Assembly (NCBI RefSeq): GCF_000012985.1
Contig: NC_007645.1
Coordinates: 248,001 to 312,000 of the forward strand
Direction: 5' to 3'
Length of the DNA stretch: 64,000 bases
Source: Hahella chejuensis KCTC 2396
GTDB lineage: Bacteria > Pseudomonadota > Gammaproteobacteria > Pseudomonadales > Oleiphilaceae
Shown: piece by piece, positions 34,030 through 42,939 of the stretch
How the letters are laid out: each line of letters opens with the position of its first letter
Numbering within the stretch: the stretch's first letter is position 1
The notes under the pieces: generated by a model
Told to the model about the DNA's origin: nothing
Seen by the model: the letters and a program-made list of their open reading frames with translations, nothing else
The model's database searches: none
Position numbers and translations under genes: made by a program

Positions 34030-34803
34030 GTGTCCGACCCTAATCCCTACCAACCGCCGTCCTCAGAAGTGATGGATGAATCCAACTCGCCCGTCACATT
34101 GGGTCCGCCGCAAAGCATGCCCGCCGGCTGCGGCTGGAGCTGGATCACGGAAGGCTTCGCGATTTTTCGCGCAGGCCCAGGACCCTGGATTGGTATGGTG
34201 ATAGTGTATCTCCTGATCATGTTTGTGGTGGGGATACTGCCTTTGATCTCTATCGTTCTGGTGAACATTCTGGCGCCTCTGCTGATGGCGGGATTTATGA
34301 TCGCCAGTCGCCGAGGCGCCACCACGGGACGTATTGAGTTCGCCGATATGTTCGTCGCAGTGCAGGAAAAGTCGACGCCGTTGATTCTGTTGGGCCTTAT
34401 TATTTTAGGGTTCAGCGCAGTGATAATGATCATCAGCGGCGCACTGTTTTTTTCCTCTGTGGCGGACTCCATGGACGCCGCGCAGTTCGGCGGCGCGCCT
34501 GACGCCAAGTTCCTGCTGGCGGTTTTGATCTATCTGGGATTATTAATACCGCTGATGATGGGCGCCTGGTTCGCGCCGGCGCTGATCGTTTTTCACGATC
34601 TGGGTCCGTGGGATGCTTTCACTACGAGTTTCAAAGGCTGTCTGGTGAATATCATCCCGTTTCTACTATACGGAATTATCGCTTTCATTCTAATGATCCC
34701 GGCGATAATTCCTTTAGGCCTGGGAATGTTGGTGTTGGGGCCGACTCTGATTGGCTCGATCTACGCCGCCTACAAGGATATTTTTCTGGTCACTGAGCAA
34801 TAG
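34030..34803 (+). CDS. Multi-pass membrane protein (BPSS1780-like)
   Basis: A protein of 257 residues from the GTG at 34030, preceded by AGGAG at proper spacing; codons upstream of this are not protein-like. The N-terminus is Pro/Ser-rich (SDPNPYQPPSSEV), followed by about five membrane segments with the motif GWSWITEGFAIFR before the first one. It resembles the BPSS1780-type uncharacterised membrane proteins. It follows the MoxR operon by 71 bp in the same direction and is convergent with the next gene. Function unknown. Confidence 0.75.
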   Translation: MSDPNPYQPPSSEVMDESNSPVTLGPPQSMPAGCGWSWITEGFAIFRAGPGPWIGMVIVYLLIMFVVGILPLISIVLVNILAPLLMAGFMIASRRGATTGRIEFADMFVAVQEKSTPLILLGLIILGFSAVIMIISGALFFSSVADSMDAAQFGGAPDAKFLLAVLIYLGLLIPLMMGAWFAPALIVFHDLGPWDAFTTSFKGCLVNIIPFLLYGIIAFILMIPAIIPLGLGMLVLGPTLIGSIYAAYKDIFLVTEQ

Positions 34804-34821
34804 CGAACGGGCGTCAGATTT

Positions 34822-35709
34822 CTAGGGTCTGATGCTGCGCAACAGCGCCAGCAGGTCCGGCGCCAGTTGCGCGTAGCTGGCCAACAGCCCGGCGGCGTCC
34901 AAAGCGTCGGCTTTGCTGGCCAGCGCATTCTCTTGCACCTGATCCACCAGTCGATGTAGATAGCGTTCGCCACGCAGACGGTTCACCGCGATTTCCGATA
35001 CCGGCGCCAGCAGCGGCGCGATGGCGATGGCGGCCACCACGCCGGCGGCGGCTCCGCTCCAGGTCACCCAGGCGGGCGCGCCGGCCCATTGCACCCAGAG
35101 CGCCCCCCACCAGGATTGCTGCGCCAGATACAGGCTGCTCGCCATGGCGCTGCCGGTGGCGATGGCGCTGCCGAAGGTCGCCTGTCCGCCGAGACTTTTC
35201 CCCAGCGCGCCGATCAACAGAAACACCAATAGATCGCGGCCGCCCTCCCGGGGACCGCTCAGCGACTGCATGCGCTGGCTCAGAAAAGACTGAATCTCAT
35301 GCTGGTGATGCTGCATATGGGGCTGACGCATCAGCTCTCCACATTCCTGCAGCTCAGGAATATGGCGTTCCATCAGGCGCTGAATTTTGTTTTGTAGAAC
35401 AGGTAATTGCAGCAGCTCTTCCGTGATAATGCGCAACATCGCCTGCTCTTTACCGGACAGCTCCGTCTGCACCGCCGCTTTATTGCGGCGAATCAACTTG
35501 CCGGCGACGCGGACCAACCCCCGCGGCAGACTCAACAGGTCCGCCGGGATGTCACGGCGATGGGTCCAGTGGCGCCGCAGAATGGCTTTGGTGGAGGACA
35601 TATGCTCCGCGTACACCTGGGGAACGCGGGCATGCGCAGCAGTGAAGTGGAGCCGGAGCGTTTGTTCAATGTCCTGCTCAAGTTGATCTGTGGCGATAGC
35701 GTCTGACAC
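34822..35709 (-). CDS. Membrane-anchored protein of unknown function
   Basis: A 295-residue protein. The N-terminal two-thirds is soluble and helical, with basic and glutamine/histidine-rich stretches (LMRQPHMQHHQHEIQ). About three hydrophobic segments follow near residues 160-235 (LLVFLLIGALG; ATGSAMASSLYLAQ; WSGAAAGVVAAIAIAPLL), and a helical tail ends in LLRSIRP. I do not recognise a domain with confidence. It is convergent with the preceding gene and upstream of, but separate from, the glucosylglycerate genes, on the same strand. Confidence 0.7.
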   Translation of the reverse strand: MSDAIATDQLEQDIEQTLRLHFTAAHARVPQVYAEHMSSTKAILRRHWTHRRDIPADLLSLPRGLVRVAGKLIRRNKAAVQTELSGKEQAMLRIITEELLQLPVLQNKIQRLMERHIPELQECGELMRQPHMQHHQHEIQSFLSQRMQSLSGPREGGRDLLVFLLIGALGKSLGGQATFGSAIATGSAMASSLYLAQQSWWGALWVQWAGAPAWVTWSGAAAGVVAAIAIAPLLAPVSEIAVNRLRGERYLHRLVDQVQENALASKADALDAAGLLASYAQLAPDLLALLRSIRP

Positions 35710-35796
35710 GGTGAGGGCGCTGCTTGAAGTAAATGGTTAATGCGCTCCCGATTTTACCCTATCGCGCCGCAAACCGGCATACCGCTTTGTTTTTCC

Positions 35797-37539
35797 TTAC
35801 AGCCTCACGTTGGTCAGCCAGATGTATTGATAGGGACGCAGGATAATCTGGCCCACCCGGTCCTCGAATATCTGCTCGGAGATCAAATCGAACCACTGAT
35901 CCGTGGAAATCAAGTTTAACTCAGCGAGATTGATGGTCTGCGGCTGATCTGAAACGTTATGAATGGCGAAAATACTTTGCATGCGATCCTGGCTTTGACG
36001 CCAGAACGAGAACAGCGCGTCGCCGGTGTGCAGGGTGTATTGGGTCGCATTGGGATGGAAGGCTTTTTGGCGTCGACGGATGGCGATCAGCTTTTGCATG
36101 GCGGCGAACACTTTCGGAGGGTGGCCCTCTCCCTGCAGCACGGCGTCCAAGTCTTCCCCCCGCCAGATATGGCGGTTGATAGAGCGGAGCTGGCCGGTAT
36201 GCTCCACCCGCTCGTCATCGTTTTCCGTTCCAATCAGACTATGAATATAAAACGCGGGGACGCCCTCCAGCGCCAGCATGATGGCGTGGGCGCACAGGAA
36301 GCGGGCGAAGCCCAAGTTATCGGGCCCGTGTTGCACAGTGCCGCTAAGGGCGTTCCACAGACTGATGTTAATTTCGTAGAACTTGGGCTGGCCGTCGGGC
36401 CCTGTGCGCGCGCTAGCCTTGCCGCCGAACTTCTGCATCGTGGACACCAGCGCATCCAGCTCCCAGTCGCTCAGCAGCCCTTCTGTGGGGCGCAGACCCA
36501 CGCCGTCATGGGAGGCGATGAAGTTCAGGTACGTGGTTCCTTGCTGCGCCGGCGGCATGCTCATCAACCACTTTTTCAGATATTCACAGCTACCGGTGAC
36601 CAGACTGTTGATCAGCAAAGGCGGCAGGGAGAAGTTGTAGATCAAATGCGCTTCGTTGGCGTTGCCGAAATAAGTGAGGTTCTCATGATTGGGAATGTTG
36701 GTCTCGGTGATGATGACCGCATCGTGGGCGCGATGCTCGATCAGCAGACGCAGCAAGCGGATCATTTCATGGGTTTCCGGCAGGTTGATGCAGGAGGTCC
36801 CCGGAGTTTTCCACAGAAACGCCACGGCATCCAGGCGGAACCAGCGCACGCCTTTGTCCAGATATAGACGCAGTATGCGCAGAAACTCCAGCAGCACCTG
36901 TGGATTGCGGAAATTCAGGTCGATCTGATCATGGCTAAAGGTGCACCAGACATGGCGCACGCCGGAAGCGGTGGCGACCTCCCGCAGCAGCGGCGAGGTG
37001 CGCGGGCGCACTACCTGGGTTAAGTCGGTATCGGGAGCGGCTTCCACGAAATAATCCGCGCCGGGCGTCTGCCCCGTCTTGTAATTTTCAAACCAGAGTG
37101 AGCGACTGGAGCAATGGTTGATGACCAGGTCCCCCATCACCTTGAACTCGCGAGTGAAGGCGGCGATATCCTCCCAGTCGCCGAGGGTGGGGACCACGGT
37201 GGTGTAATCCATCACGCTGAAGCCGTCGTCGGAGCTGTAGGGAAAGAAAGGCAGAATATGCACGATGCTGATGCATTGGCGCAGTCGGGTGCGTAGAAAA
37301 TCATGCAGACTGTGCAGCGGCGGTTCGTTATCCCTTCGCAGGGTGTCGCCGTAAGTAATGAGGACGACGTCCTCCTGCGACCAGGGATTACGATGAGGCT
37401 GCGGAGGCGGCGCGTCGGGTTGTATACCGAATGTATCCAGACATTCTTTGATGAAATTGAGCGCATTGACGTCTGGATACAGCGTTTTGACGTGCTCCAT
37501 CAGGCGCTGCTCCAATTGAGTGAGCGAGGCGTGCTCCAT
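35797..37539 (-). CDS. GH13_18 glycoside phosphorylase, probably glucosylglycerate phosphorylase
   Basis: A protein of 580 residues from the ATG at 37539 (AGGAG upstream; an alternative start 17 codons earlier lacks a ribosome site). It belongs to the sucrose-phosphorylase group of GH13: catalytic motifs are WFRLDAVAFLWK (nucleophile Asp), ITETNIPNHENL (acid Glu) and FIASHDGVGLRP (third Asp). E. coli YcjM of this subfamily phosphorolyses glucosylglycerate. The upstream genes encode the matching synthase and phosphatase, which strongly favours glucosylglycerate over sucrose. It degrades the compatible solute to glucose 1-phosphate and glycerate. Confidence 0.85.
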   Translation of the reverse strand: MEHASLTQLEQRLMEHVKTLYPDVNALNFIKECLDTFGIQPDAPPPQPHRNPWSQEDVVLITYGDTLRRDNEPPLHSLHDFLRTRLRQCISIVHILPFFPYSSDDGFSVMDYTTVVPTLGDWEDIAAFTREFKVMGDLVINHCSSRSLWFENYKTGQTPGADYFVEAAPDTDLTQVVRPRTSPLLREVATASGVRHVWCTFSHDQIDLNFRNPQVLLEFLRILRLYLDKGVRWFRLDAVAFLWKTPGTSCINLPETHEMIRLLRLLIEHRAHDAVIITETNIPNHENLTYFGNANEAHLIYNFSLPPLLINSLVTGSCEYLKKWLMSMPPAQQGTTYLNFIASHDGVGLRPTEGLLSDWELDALVSTMQKFGGKASARTGPDGQPKFYEINISLWNALSGTVQHGPDNLGFARFLCAHAIMLALEGVPAFYIHSLIGTENDDERVEHTGQLRSINRHIWRGEDLDAVLQGEGHPPKVFAAMQKLIAIRRRQKAFHPNATQYTLHTGDALFSFWRQSQDRMQSIFAIHNVSDQPQTINLAELNLISTDQWFDLISEQIFEDRVGQIILRPYQYIWLTNVRL

Positions 37540-37612
37540 AATTTTGCAGTACTCCTGGTCAGGAAGAGATTCAACTGTATGGCGACACATACAGCATAGT
37601 CTGTGACTGGGC

Positions 37613-37644
37613 GGTTTTGGCGTCTCCGCGGCGACGCCAAAACC
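37613..37644 (-). promoter_or_regulatory. Strong intercistronic hairpin between synthase and phosphorylase genes
   Basis: A perfect 12-bp inverted repeat GGTTTTGGCGTC/GACGCCAAAACC with an 8-nt loop, 10 bp after the synthase stop. No T run follows on the minus strand, so it may be an mRNA-stabilising or attenuating hairpin separating synthesis from breakdown genes rather than a simple terminator. Confidence 0.6.
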
Positions 37645-37654
37645 ACAGCGGACG

Positions 37655-38881
37655 TTACAGGACTGCGTACTCCCGCATGTCGGCGTCTACGGCGTCATAC
37701 AGTTGCGTCAGCACGCTGGGAAAGGCGCTGATAACCCGGTTCCATGACGGGATGAACGGCGCCTCCATGGGATGTTCCAGAAAGTATTCGCCGGCCTTCA
37801 TGATATTTTTCGCGAACAGCTCCACGGCTTGCTCCTCATGATGCACATCAAGCGCCAGACCGTTGATTTCCGCGTCGTTGCGATAGGTTTCCACGAAATC
37901 CAGGGCGATGCGGAAGTAGCAGGCCTTGATCGTGCGGAAGGTTTCCTGATTGAAGACGATGCCCTGGGTGGCCAGTTTGCGGAACAGGGCTTTGGTGATG
38001 TCGATGGACATTTTCGACAGCCCGGCGTCATCGTTGTCTGCGGACAGGTCCTGGTGCTTGTGATCATAAACGTCGGCGATGTCCACCTGACACAGGCGGT
38101 TGGTGGAGTAGTTGCGCTTCATCTCGCTCAATACGCCGATTTCCAGGCCCCAGTCGCTGGGGATTCGGATGTCGTTGATCACGTCTTTGCGGAACGAGAA
38201 CTCCCCCGCCAGGGGGTAGCGGTAGCTGTCCAGGTAATCGAGGAAGTCCAGGTGGCCGAGCACTTTCTTGAGCGCCCGCAACAGCGGCGTCACCAGCAAG
38301 CGGCTCACGCGACCGTTGATTTTGCCGTTGGCCACCCGGGCGTAATAGCCTTTGCAGAACTCATAGTTGAAGTTGGGATTGGCCACGGGATAAATCAGGC
38401 GCGCCAGTAATTCGCGATCGTAGGTGACGATATCGCAGTCATGCAGGGCGACGGATTCACAGGCGCCGGACGCCAGCACATAGCCGAGGCAAAACCACAC
38501 GTTGCGCCCCTTGCCCGGTTCCCGCGGCGACAGCGACTCCTGTTTCAACTCCGCGTCGATAGCGCGTAACCGGGGACCGTCATTCCACAATACCCGATGG
38601 CGCTGCGGCAGTGCGGAGAAGAAATGCAGAGCTTCCCGGTACTGCCCCTCATCCGCCCGATCCAGACCAATGATGATTTCCTCCAGATACGGCACTTTAC
38701 ATAAGTGCTCCAGGATGCGCGGCATGGCTTCGCCCTGCAGCTCTGAATACAGGCAGGGAAGCACCAGCGCCAAAGGCCTGCGTTGAGAAAAGGCCACCAG
38801 TTCCCGTTCGATATCCTCCAGTGGACGACGGGACAGGTTATGCAGGGTGGTTACGATGCCGTTTTGATAAAAATCGCCCAT
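37655..38881 (-). CDS. gpgS: Glucosyl-3-phosphoglycerate synthase (GT81)
   Basis: A 408-residue glycosyltransferase. The nucleotide-sugar-binding start is LALVLPCLYSEL, the DxD-type metal site lies in ALHDCDIVTYD, and the family segment PVANPNFNYEFCKGYY follows. PLAGEFSFRKDV and SDWGLEIGVLSEM are conserved in GpgS and MpgS-like enzymes. It transfers glucose from an activated nucleotide sugar (UDP- or GDP-glucose) to 3-phosphoglycerate, making the precursor of glucosylglycerate, an osmoprotectant also seen under nitrogen limitation. Its neighbours are the phosphatase upstream (70 bp) and the phosphorylase downstream. Confidence 0.9.
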   Translation of the reverse strand: MGDFYQNGIVTTLHNLSRRPLEDIERELVAFSQRRPLALVLPCLYSELQGEAMPRILEHLCKVPYLEEIIIGLDRADEGQYREALHFFSALPQRHRVLWNDGPRLRAIDAELKQESLSPREPGKGRNVWFCLGYVLASGACESVALHDCDIVTYDRELLARLIYPVANPNFNYEFCKGYYARVANGKINGRVSRLLVTPLLRALKKVLGHLDFLDYLDSYRYPLAGEFSFRKDVINDIRIPSDWGLEIGVLSEMKRNYSTNRLCQVDIADVYDHKHQDLSADNDDAGLSKMSIDITKALFRKLATQGIVFNQETFRTIKACYFRIALDFVETYRNDAEINGLALDVHHEEQAVELFAKNIMKAGEYFLEHPMEAPFIPSWNRVISAFPSVLTQLYDAVDADMREYAVL

Positions 38882-38951
38882 GCTTGATCCTCTTTATGGT
38901 CGGCGTGCGTCCCCTGAATGCAGCCGGAACGCAGCGGCGTCCCGGCGCAGG

Positions 38952-39788
38952 TTACGAACGCATGGATGGCGCGTTCAGCGACTGTTGCGACGCAAGCACC
39001 TGTTCTACGGCTTCGGCCCAGCCTTCCGGACCGAACTTCTTGGTCAGGATGCGCTCCTTGCGCTCCAGGGACGGCGGCAGATGCGAAGGGGAACGCACCA
39101 CCACCGGAATATCCGCGGCGTTTAGCATGGCGATATCGTTGTGGCTGTCGCCCAGGGCCATGCACACCGGCGTCTCGCCGTAACGTTCGGCGTACAGGTC
39201 CGTCAACCATTGCATGGCGGTGGCTTTATTGAACTGCCCCATCACATGCAAGAAGCGTCCGCCGCGTAAAATTTGCAAACCGGTGTCGTTGAGTTCGGCG
39301 GTGAATTGCTTTAGCGCCGCTGGGCTGTCCTCCCATACCAGCGGCTCGGTAAATTCGCGTTGCTTGGCGAGGGCTGCGTCTGTTTTGGATAAGCCGGTGA
39401 GTTCCGCCACTGTCTCGGCGTCCATCTCGTAAAAGCTTCTGAATTCGTAGGAGTCTTTAAACTCCTGCAAAACCTCCAGAATATGCTGACGGCTGGGACC
39501 GAAGCTCTTGGCGTAAAACTCGTCGCTGACCCGCGCGCCGCAGAAGGGTTCCTGGAACTGGGATTTGGGTAGATATACCGCGGCGCCGTTCTCAACGATG
39601 AAAGGGTCCTGATGATGCAGTCTTTGTCGTAATACGCGCAGTTCGGCGTAAGTTTTACTGGTGTTCCAGACGCAGGGGACGCGCCATTGCTTTAACTTGG
39701 CCAACGTGGGTAATGCTGAATCCGCAGCGTAGGTGTGGTGATCGAGCAAAGTGCCGTCCAGGTCGGTATAAATAATCAGTTGGCTCAT
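38952..39788 (-). CDS. Glucosyl/mannosyl-3-phosphoglycerate phosphatase (HAD)
   Basis: A 278-residue HAD-superfamily phosphatase of the MpgP/YedP group. Motif I is IYTDLDGTLLD with the nucleophile and general acid aspartates. Motif II lies at WNTSKTYAEL. The late motif is MALGDSHNDIAML. The cap domain in between is of type C2. It removes the phosphate from glucosyl-3-phosphoglycerate, the second step of glucosylglycerate synthesis. It is the first gene of the operon and is followed by gpgS. The assignment to the glucosyl rather than mannosyl substrate rests on the neighbour gene. Confidence 0.87.
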   Translation of the reverse strand: MSQLIIYTDLDGTLLDHHTYAADSALPTLAKLKQWRVPCVWNTSKTYAELRVLRQRLHHQDPFIVENGAAVYLPKSQFQEPFCGARVSDEFYAKSFGPSRQHILEVLQEFKDSYEFRSFYEMDAETVAELTGLSKTDAALAKQREFTEPLVWEDSPAALKQFTAELNDTGLQILRGGRFLHVMGQFNKATAMQWLTDLYAERYGETPVCMALGDSHNDIAMLNAADIPVVVRSPSHLPPSLERKERILTKKFGPEGWAEAVEQVLASQQSLNAPSMRS

Positions 39789-40364
39789 ATCGTTCCCACT
39801 GGGACTATCGTCCGGTTGATGTCGTTGTGATGATGTTTCTGCAAATCCGATACCAGCTTCCGTGCGACCGGGGAGTTTCTTCCGTTCATTTCCTGTTCAA
39901 TTTGATCTGAAGTAGGCAGATGACGCGGGAGTTCCCGGCCAGTGCGTCGATTGCGCCCTAAAAGCGGGCGTCAATCAGGCTGTTGCGCCAGAGCGCCTTA
40001 TTTTGGTGCGCAGAACGCAATAAAGCCTGTTCTCTTTTTCTTTTACGCTTCCAGACGCACGGACGCAACGGAGTGGGATGCTTTGGCATGCGTCAGCCGC
40101 TGAGAGGAATTCACACAATCAGCTACAAATTTCTGCATGTCATCCATATATAAATTAAGCTATAAGAAAAGGATGACTGAATCAGCCATATGGAAAAGGC
40201 GCCTGCGGCGCGCGCGACGAAAAGCTGACTTAATTCGTTAACAATAAACGCATAGCTGAAACTCACGAAACATCCCGCCGGCAAGCGCCTAAGGCGCACG
40301 AACCGAAACAGCGCCGATGGAAACGGCGAAAATCTCCATCTGCGCTTAACTGAATCGGGTACGC
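39789..40364. other. Gene-free region between glucosylglycerate operon and HD-GYP gene
   Basis: A 576-bp divergent region holding the promoters of the glucosylglycerate operon (minus) and of the HD-GYP gene (plus). I see an inverted repeat GTCATCC/GGATGAC at 40139-40145 and 40171-40177 around an AT-rich core (ATATATAAATTAAGC). This is a possible promoter with operator arms. No gene or repeat element is apparent. Confidence 0.4.
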
Positions 40365-41609
40365 ATGAAACACGAAATAAAGACGATCGAACTTCCCTGC
40401 GGCAAGCTTGAAGTGGGCATGTTCGTCAGCCAGTTGGATCGTCCCTGGCTGGATACGCCGTTTCCGTTACAGGGCTTTTTGCTGCGCACCCGGCGTGATA
40501 TCGAATTACTGCAACAGTTTTGCGATTACGTTTATATCGATACGGTTAAGGGTCGCAAACCCAAGGGCGGCGTTTCGCCCTTGGCGGTGAATATTAAAGA
40601 CTCTCTACAACGTCGTCGCAAATTGCTGCCCGGCGTCAAGCTGCACAATTATGTGGACGTCGCGCCGTTGGAAGAAGAGATGCCGGTGGCCAAAGCGCTG
40701 TACAAAGACTTCAGCGCCAATGTCGCTTATCTGATGGATGAAATGAGCCGCGGCGCGTCCTTTCAGCTTAAAAAATTTCAGGCGTTGGTGGCGCCTATGG
40801 TGGAGAGCGTTATTCGCAATCCGGACGCTTGCGCCTTGATGGCCCGCATGAAGAATCAGGACTCATACGCCTATAAACATTCAATGAGCGTCTCCGTCTG
40901 GTGCGTCATCATGGGGCGTCAACTGGGCCTGTCGCAGAAAGATCTTGAAGAGTTGGCGGTCGGCGGACTGTTGCTGGATGTCGGCAAGCTGCAGCTCCCG
41001 GCGGAACTGTTGATGCAGGCGCGACGCCTTGAGGATCACGAGTTCGAACTGATGAAAAGCCATGTGGCGCGCGGGCTGGAGACAGTGAAGAACATCGAAG
41101 GCGTCAGCCGCACGATATTGGCCATGGTGGAGAACCACCATGAACGCCACAATGGTTCCGGCTATCCACGGGGCATGGCGGCGAACGCGATTCCCATCTA
41201 CGCCCGCATTGCGTCTCTGGCGGATTGCTATGACGCCATCACCAGCCAACGGCCATACGCTCATCCTCTGCCTCCCTCTGAAGCGGTGCGCAAACTGTAT
41301 GAATGGCGCAATGTGGAATTTCAGGCGGAACTTGTAGAAGAGTTTATCCAGGCGGTGGGTATTTATCCCGCCGGCACGCTGGTTGAGTTGACCGACGGGC
41401 AAGTGGGCATTGTCATCGGCGAATACCGTTCCAGACGCTTGCGCCCCCGTTTGCTGATGTTGCTCGATTGCGAGAAAAATCTCTACGACGTTCCCAAAGA
41501 GCTCGATTTGCTGGATTGTCTGGAAAACAGCGCAGGTCAGCCGCTGCATATCGAACGGAGCCTGGAGCCGGGCTCTTATGACATTGATCCTGAAACGCTC
41601 TATATCTAG
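40365..41609 (+). CDS. HD-GYP protein with altered HD motif
   Basis: A 414-residue protein. The N-terminal DUF3391-like region (residues about 1-125, starting KHEIKTIELPCGKLEVGMFV) precedes an HD-GYP domain. His172 (YKHSMSV), the HHERHNGSGYP stretch (258-268) and IASLADCYDAITS are intact. At the place of the metal-binding HD pair the sequence is LLLDVGK (202-208), with Leu204 where His is expected. HD-GYP enzymes break down cyclic-di-GMP, so this one may be inactive or act as a binding protein. It lies 11 bp before an EAL gene, probably one operon. Confidence 0.88.
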   Translation: MKHEIKTIELPCGKLEVGMFVSQLDRPWLDTPFPLQGFLLRTRRDIELLQQFCDYVYIDTVKGRKPKGGVSPLAVNIKDSLQRRRKLLPGVKLHNYVDVAPLEEEMPVAKALYKDFSANVAYLMDEMSRGASFQLKKFQALVAPMVESVIRNPDACALMARMKNQDSYAYKHSMSVSVWCVIMGRQLGLSQKDLEELAVGGLLLDVGKLQLPAELLMQARRLEDHEFELMKSHVARGLETVKNIEGVSRTILAMVENHHERHNGSGYPRGMAANAIPIYARIASLADCYDAITSQRPYAHPLPPSEAVRKLYEWRNVEFQAELVEEFIQAVGIYPAGTLVELTDGQVGIVIGEYRSRRLRPRLLMLLDCEKNLYDVPKELDLLDCLENSAGQPLHIERSLEPGSYDIDPETLYI

Positions 41610-41620
41610 ATGGAGTCAAC

Positions 41621-42919
41621 ATGAGCGACGCCTTCAACACGACGACGCCGCAGCGCAGTGAGTTTCTGCAGGAGCTGCGACGCGCTGCGACAGTGTTGCC
41701 GGAAGGACGTGTGCTGGGCGTCATTGTCTTCGACCTGCGGCGTTTGCTGCGGACCAACGAAATATATGGCGACGCGGTCGGCGACCACCTGTTTCAGGCC
41801 GTCGGCGAGCGCCTGCATAAACTCAGAGAAGGAAAAGGCCCGGTCTATTGTGTGGGCGACGGACGCTTCGCCATCACAGTGCAGGCGGTCAGCGCGGCGA
41901 TATTGCAACTGGCGGCGCAGCAAATGCTAAAGGTGCTGGAACAGCCCTTGGATATCGATAGTCACCGCCTTAGCGTGCATCTCACCTGTGGCGGCGCCAG
42001 TTACCCCGCTCATGCTTCCAAGCCGGAGACCTTGCTGACCTGTGCGGAGCAGGCGCTGTCCGGAGCCAAGTATCTGCGCGTGCGCTATATGGACTATAGC
42101 GACATGCCGGAAAGCCATCGGCTGGGAGACTGGAACATTGAAAGGGAAGTCATCCAGGCGATTGAGCAGAACTCACTGGAACTGTACTTCCAGCCTAAAA
42201 TTCATATTCCCTCGCAATCCGTCGCCGGCGCTGAAGCGCTATTGCGGTGGCGCAGTCCGACCCGAGGATATGTGTCGCCGGAACTGTTTATTCCCTATAT
42301 CGAAAACGCCGGTCTTTCCTATGAACTGCAGAAGTGGGTGCTCAATACCGCCTTGCGCCTGGGACGCGACTGGCTGGACCGCTATCCTGACTTCGCCCTG
42401 GCGGTGAATATCTCGCCGGAGTTCGTCTCCAATCCTGAACTGAGCAATCTGGTGTTGGGCGCGTTGGGCATATGGGACACCGAGCCGGAAAATCTGGTGC
42501 TGGAGCTAACGGAAACTGTGCTGTTATGGGAGCGCAACCGCAGTATCGATAACCTGGAGGCGCTTAGGGTGACAGGTGTATCCGTAGCGATCGACGACTT
42601 CGGCACGGGTTACTCATCGCTGGAATACTTCAAAGATCTGCCCGCCAACCAATTAAAGATCGATAAGGCGTTCGTCTTTCGCATGCTGGACCACCCCGCG
42701 GACGGCGATATGGTGGGCTTGATGATCCGTCTGGCGCACATTTTCGGCATGCAGGTGGTGGCGGAGGGCGTAGAGGACGCCGCCTCGTTGCATCGGTTGG
42801 CGGCCATGGGCTGTGAGCAGGCGCAGGGCTACTATTTTTGCAAACCCATTCCCCGCGACGCGTTCACCGAATGGATGCAGGCGTTCCATCCGGCGCAGTA
42901 TTTCCGCGAGGACGCCTAG
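41621..42919 (+). CDS. EAL-domain cyclic-di-GMP phosphodiesterase with degenerate GGDEF
   Basis: A 432-residue protein. The N-terminal part resembles a GGDEF fold (YGDAVGDHLFQAVGERL), but the GGDEF signature is replaced by VGDGRFAI, so it should not make cyclic-di-GMP. The C-terminal EAL domain keeps the catalytic set: EALLRW, the Asn in AVNISPEF, LELTET, AIDDFGTGYSSL, LKIDKAFV and VVAEGVED. It should hydrolyse cyclic-di-GMP to pGpG. It follows the HD-GYP gene by 11 bp and is convergent with the GAPDH gene. Confidence 0.93.
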   Translation: MSDAFNTTTPQRSEFLQELRRAATVLPEGRVLGVIVFDLRRLLRTNEIYGDAVGDHLFQAVGERLHKLREGKGPVYCVGDGRFAITVQAVSAAILQLAAQQMLKVLEQPLDIDSHRLSVHLTCGGASYPAHASKPETLLTCAEQALSGAKYLRVRYMDYSDMPESHRLGDWNIEREVIQAIEQNSLELYFQPKIHIPSQSVAGAEALLRWRSPTRGYVSPELFIPYIENAGLSYELQKWVLNTALRLGRDWLDRYPDFALAVNISPEFVSNPELSNLVLGALGIWDTEPENLVLELTETVLLWERNRSIDNLEALRVTGVSVAIDDFGTGYSSLEYFKDLPANQLKIDKAFVFRMLDHPADGDMVGLMIRLAHIFGMQVVAEGVEDAASLHRLAAMGCEQAQGYYFCKPIPRDAFTEWMQAFHPAQYFREDA

Positions 42920-42939
42920 CGCTTGCGCGCTCATCCGTA

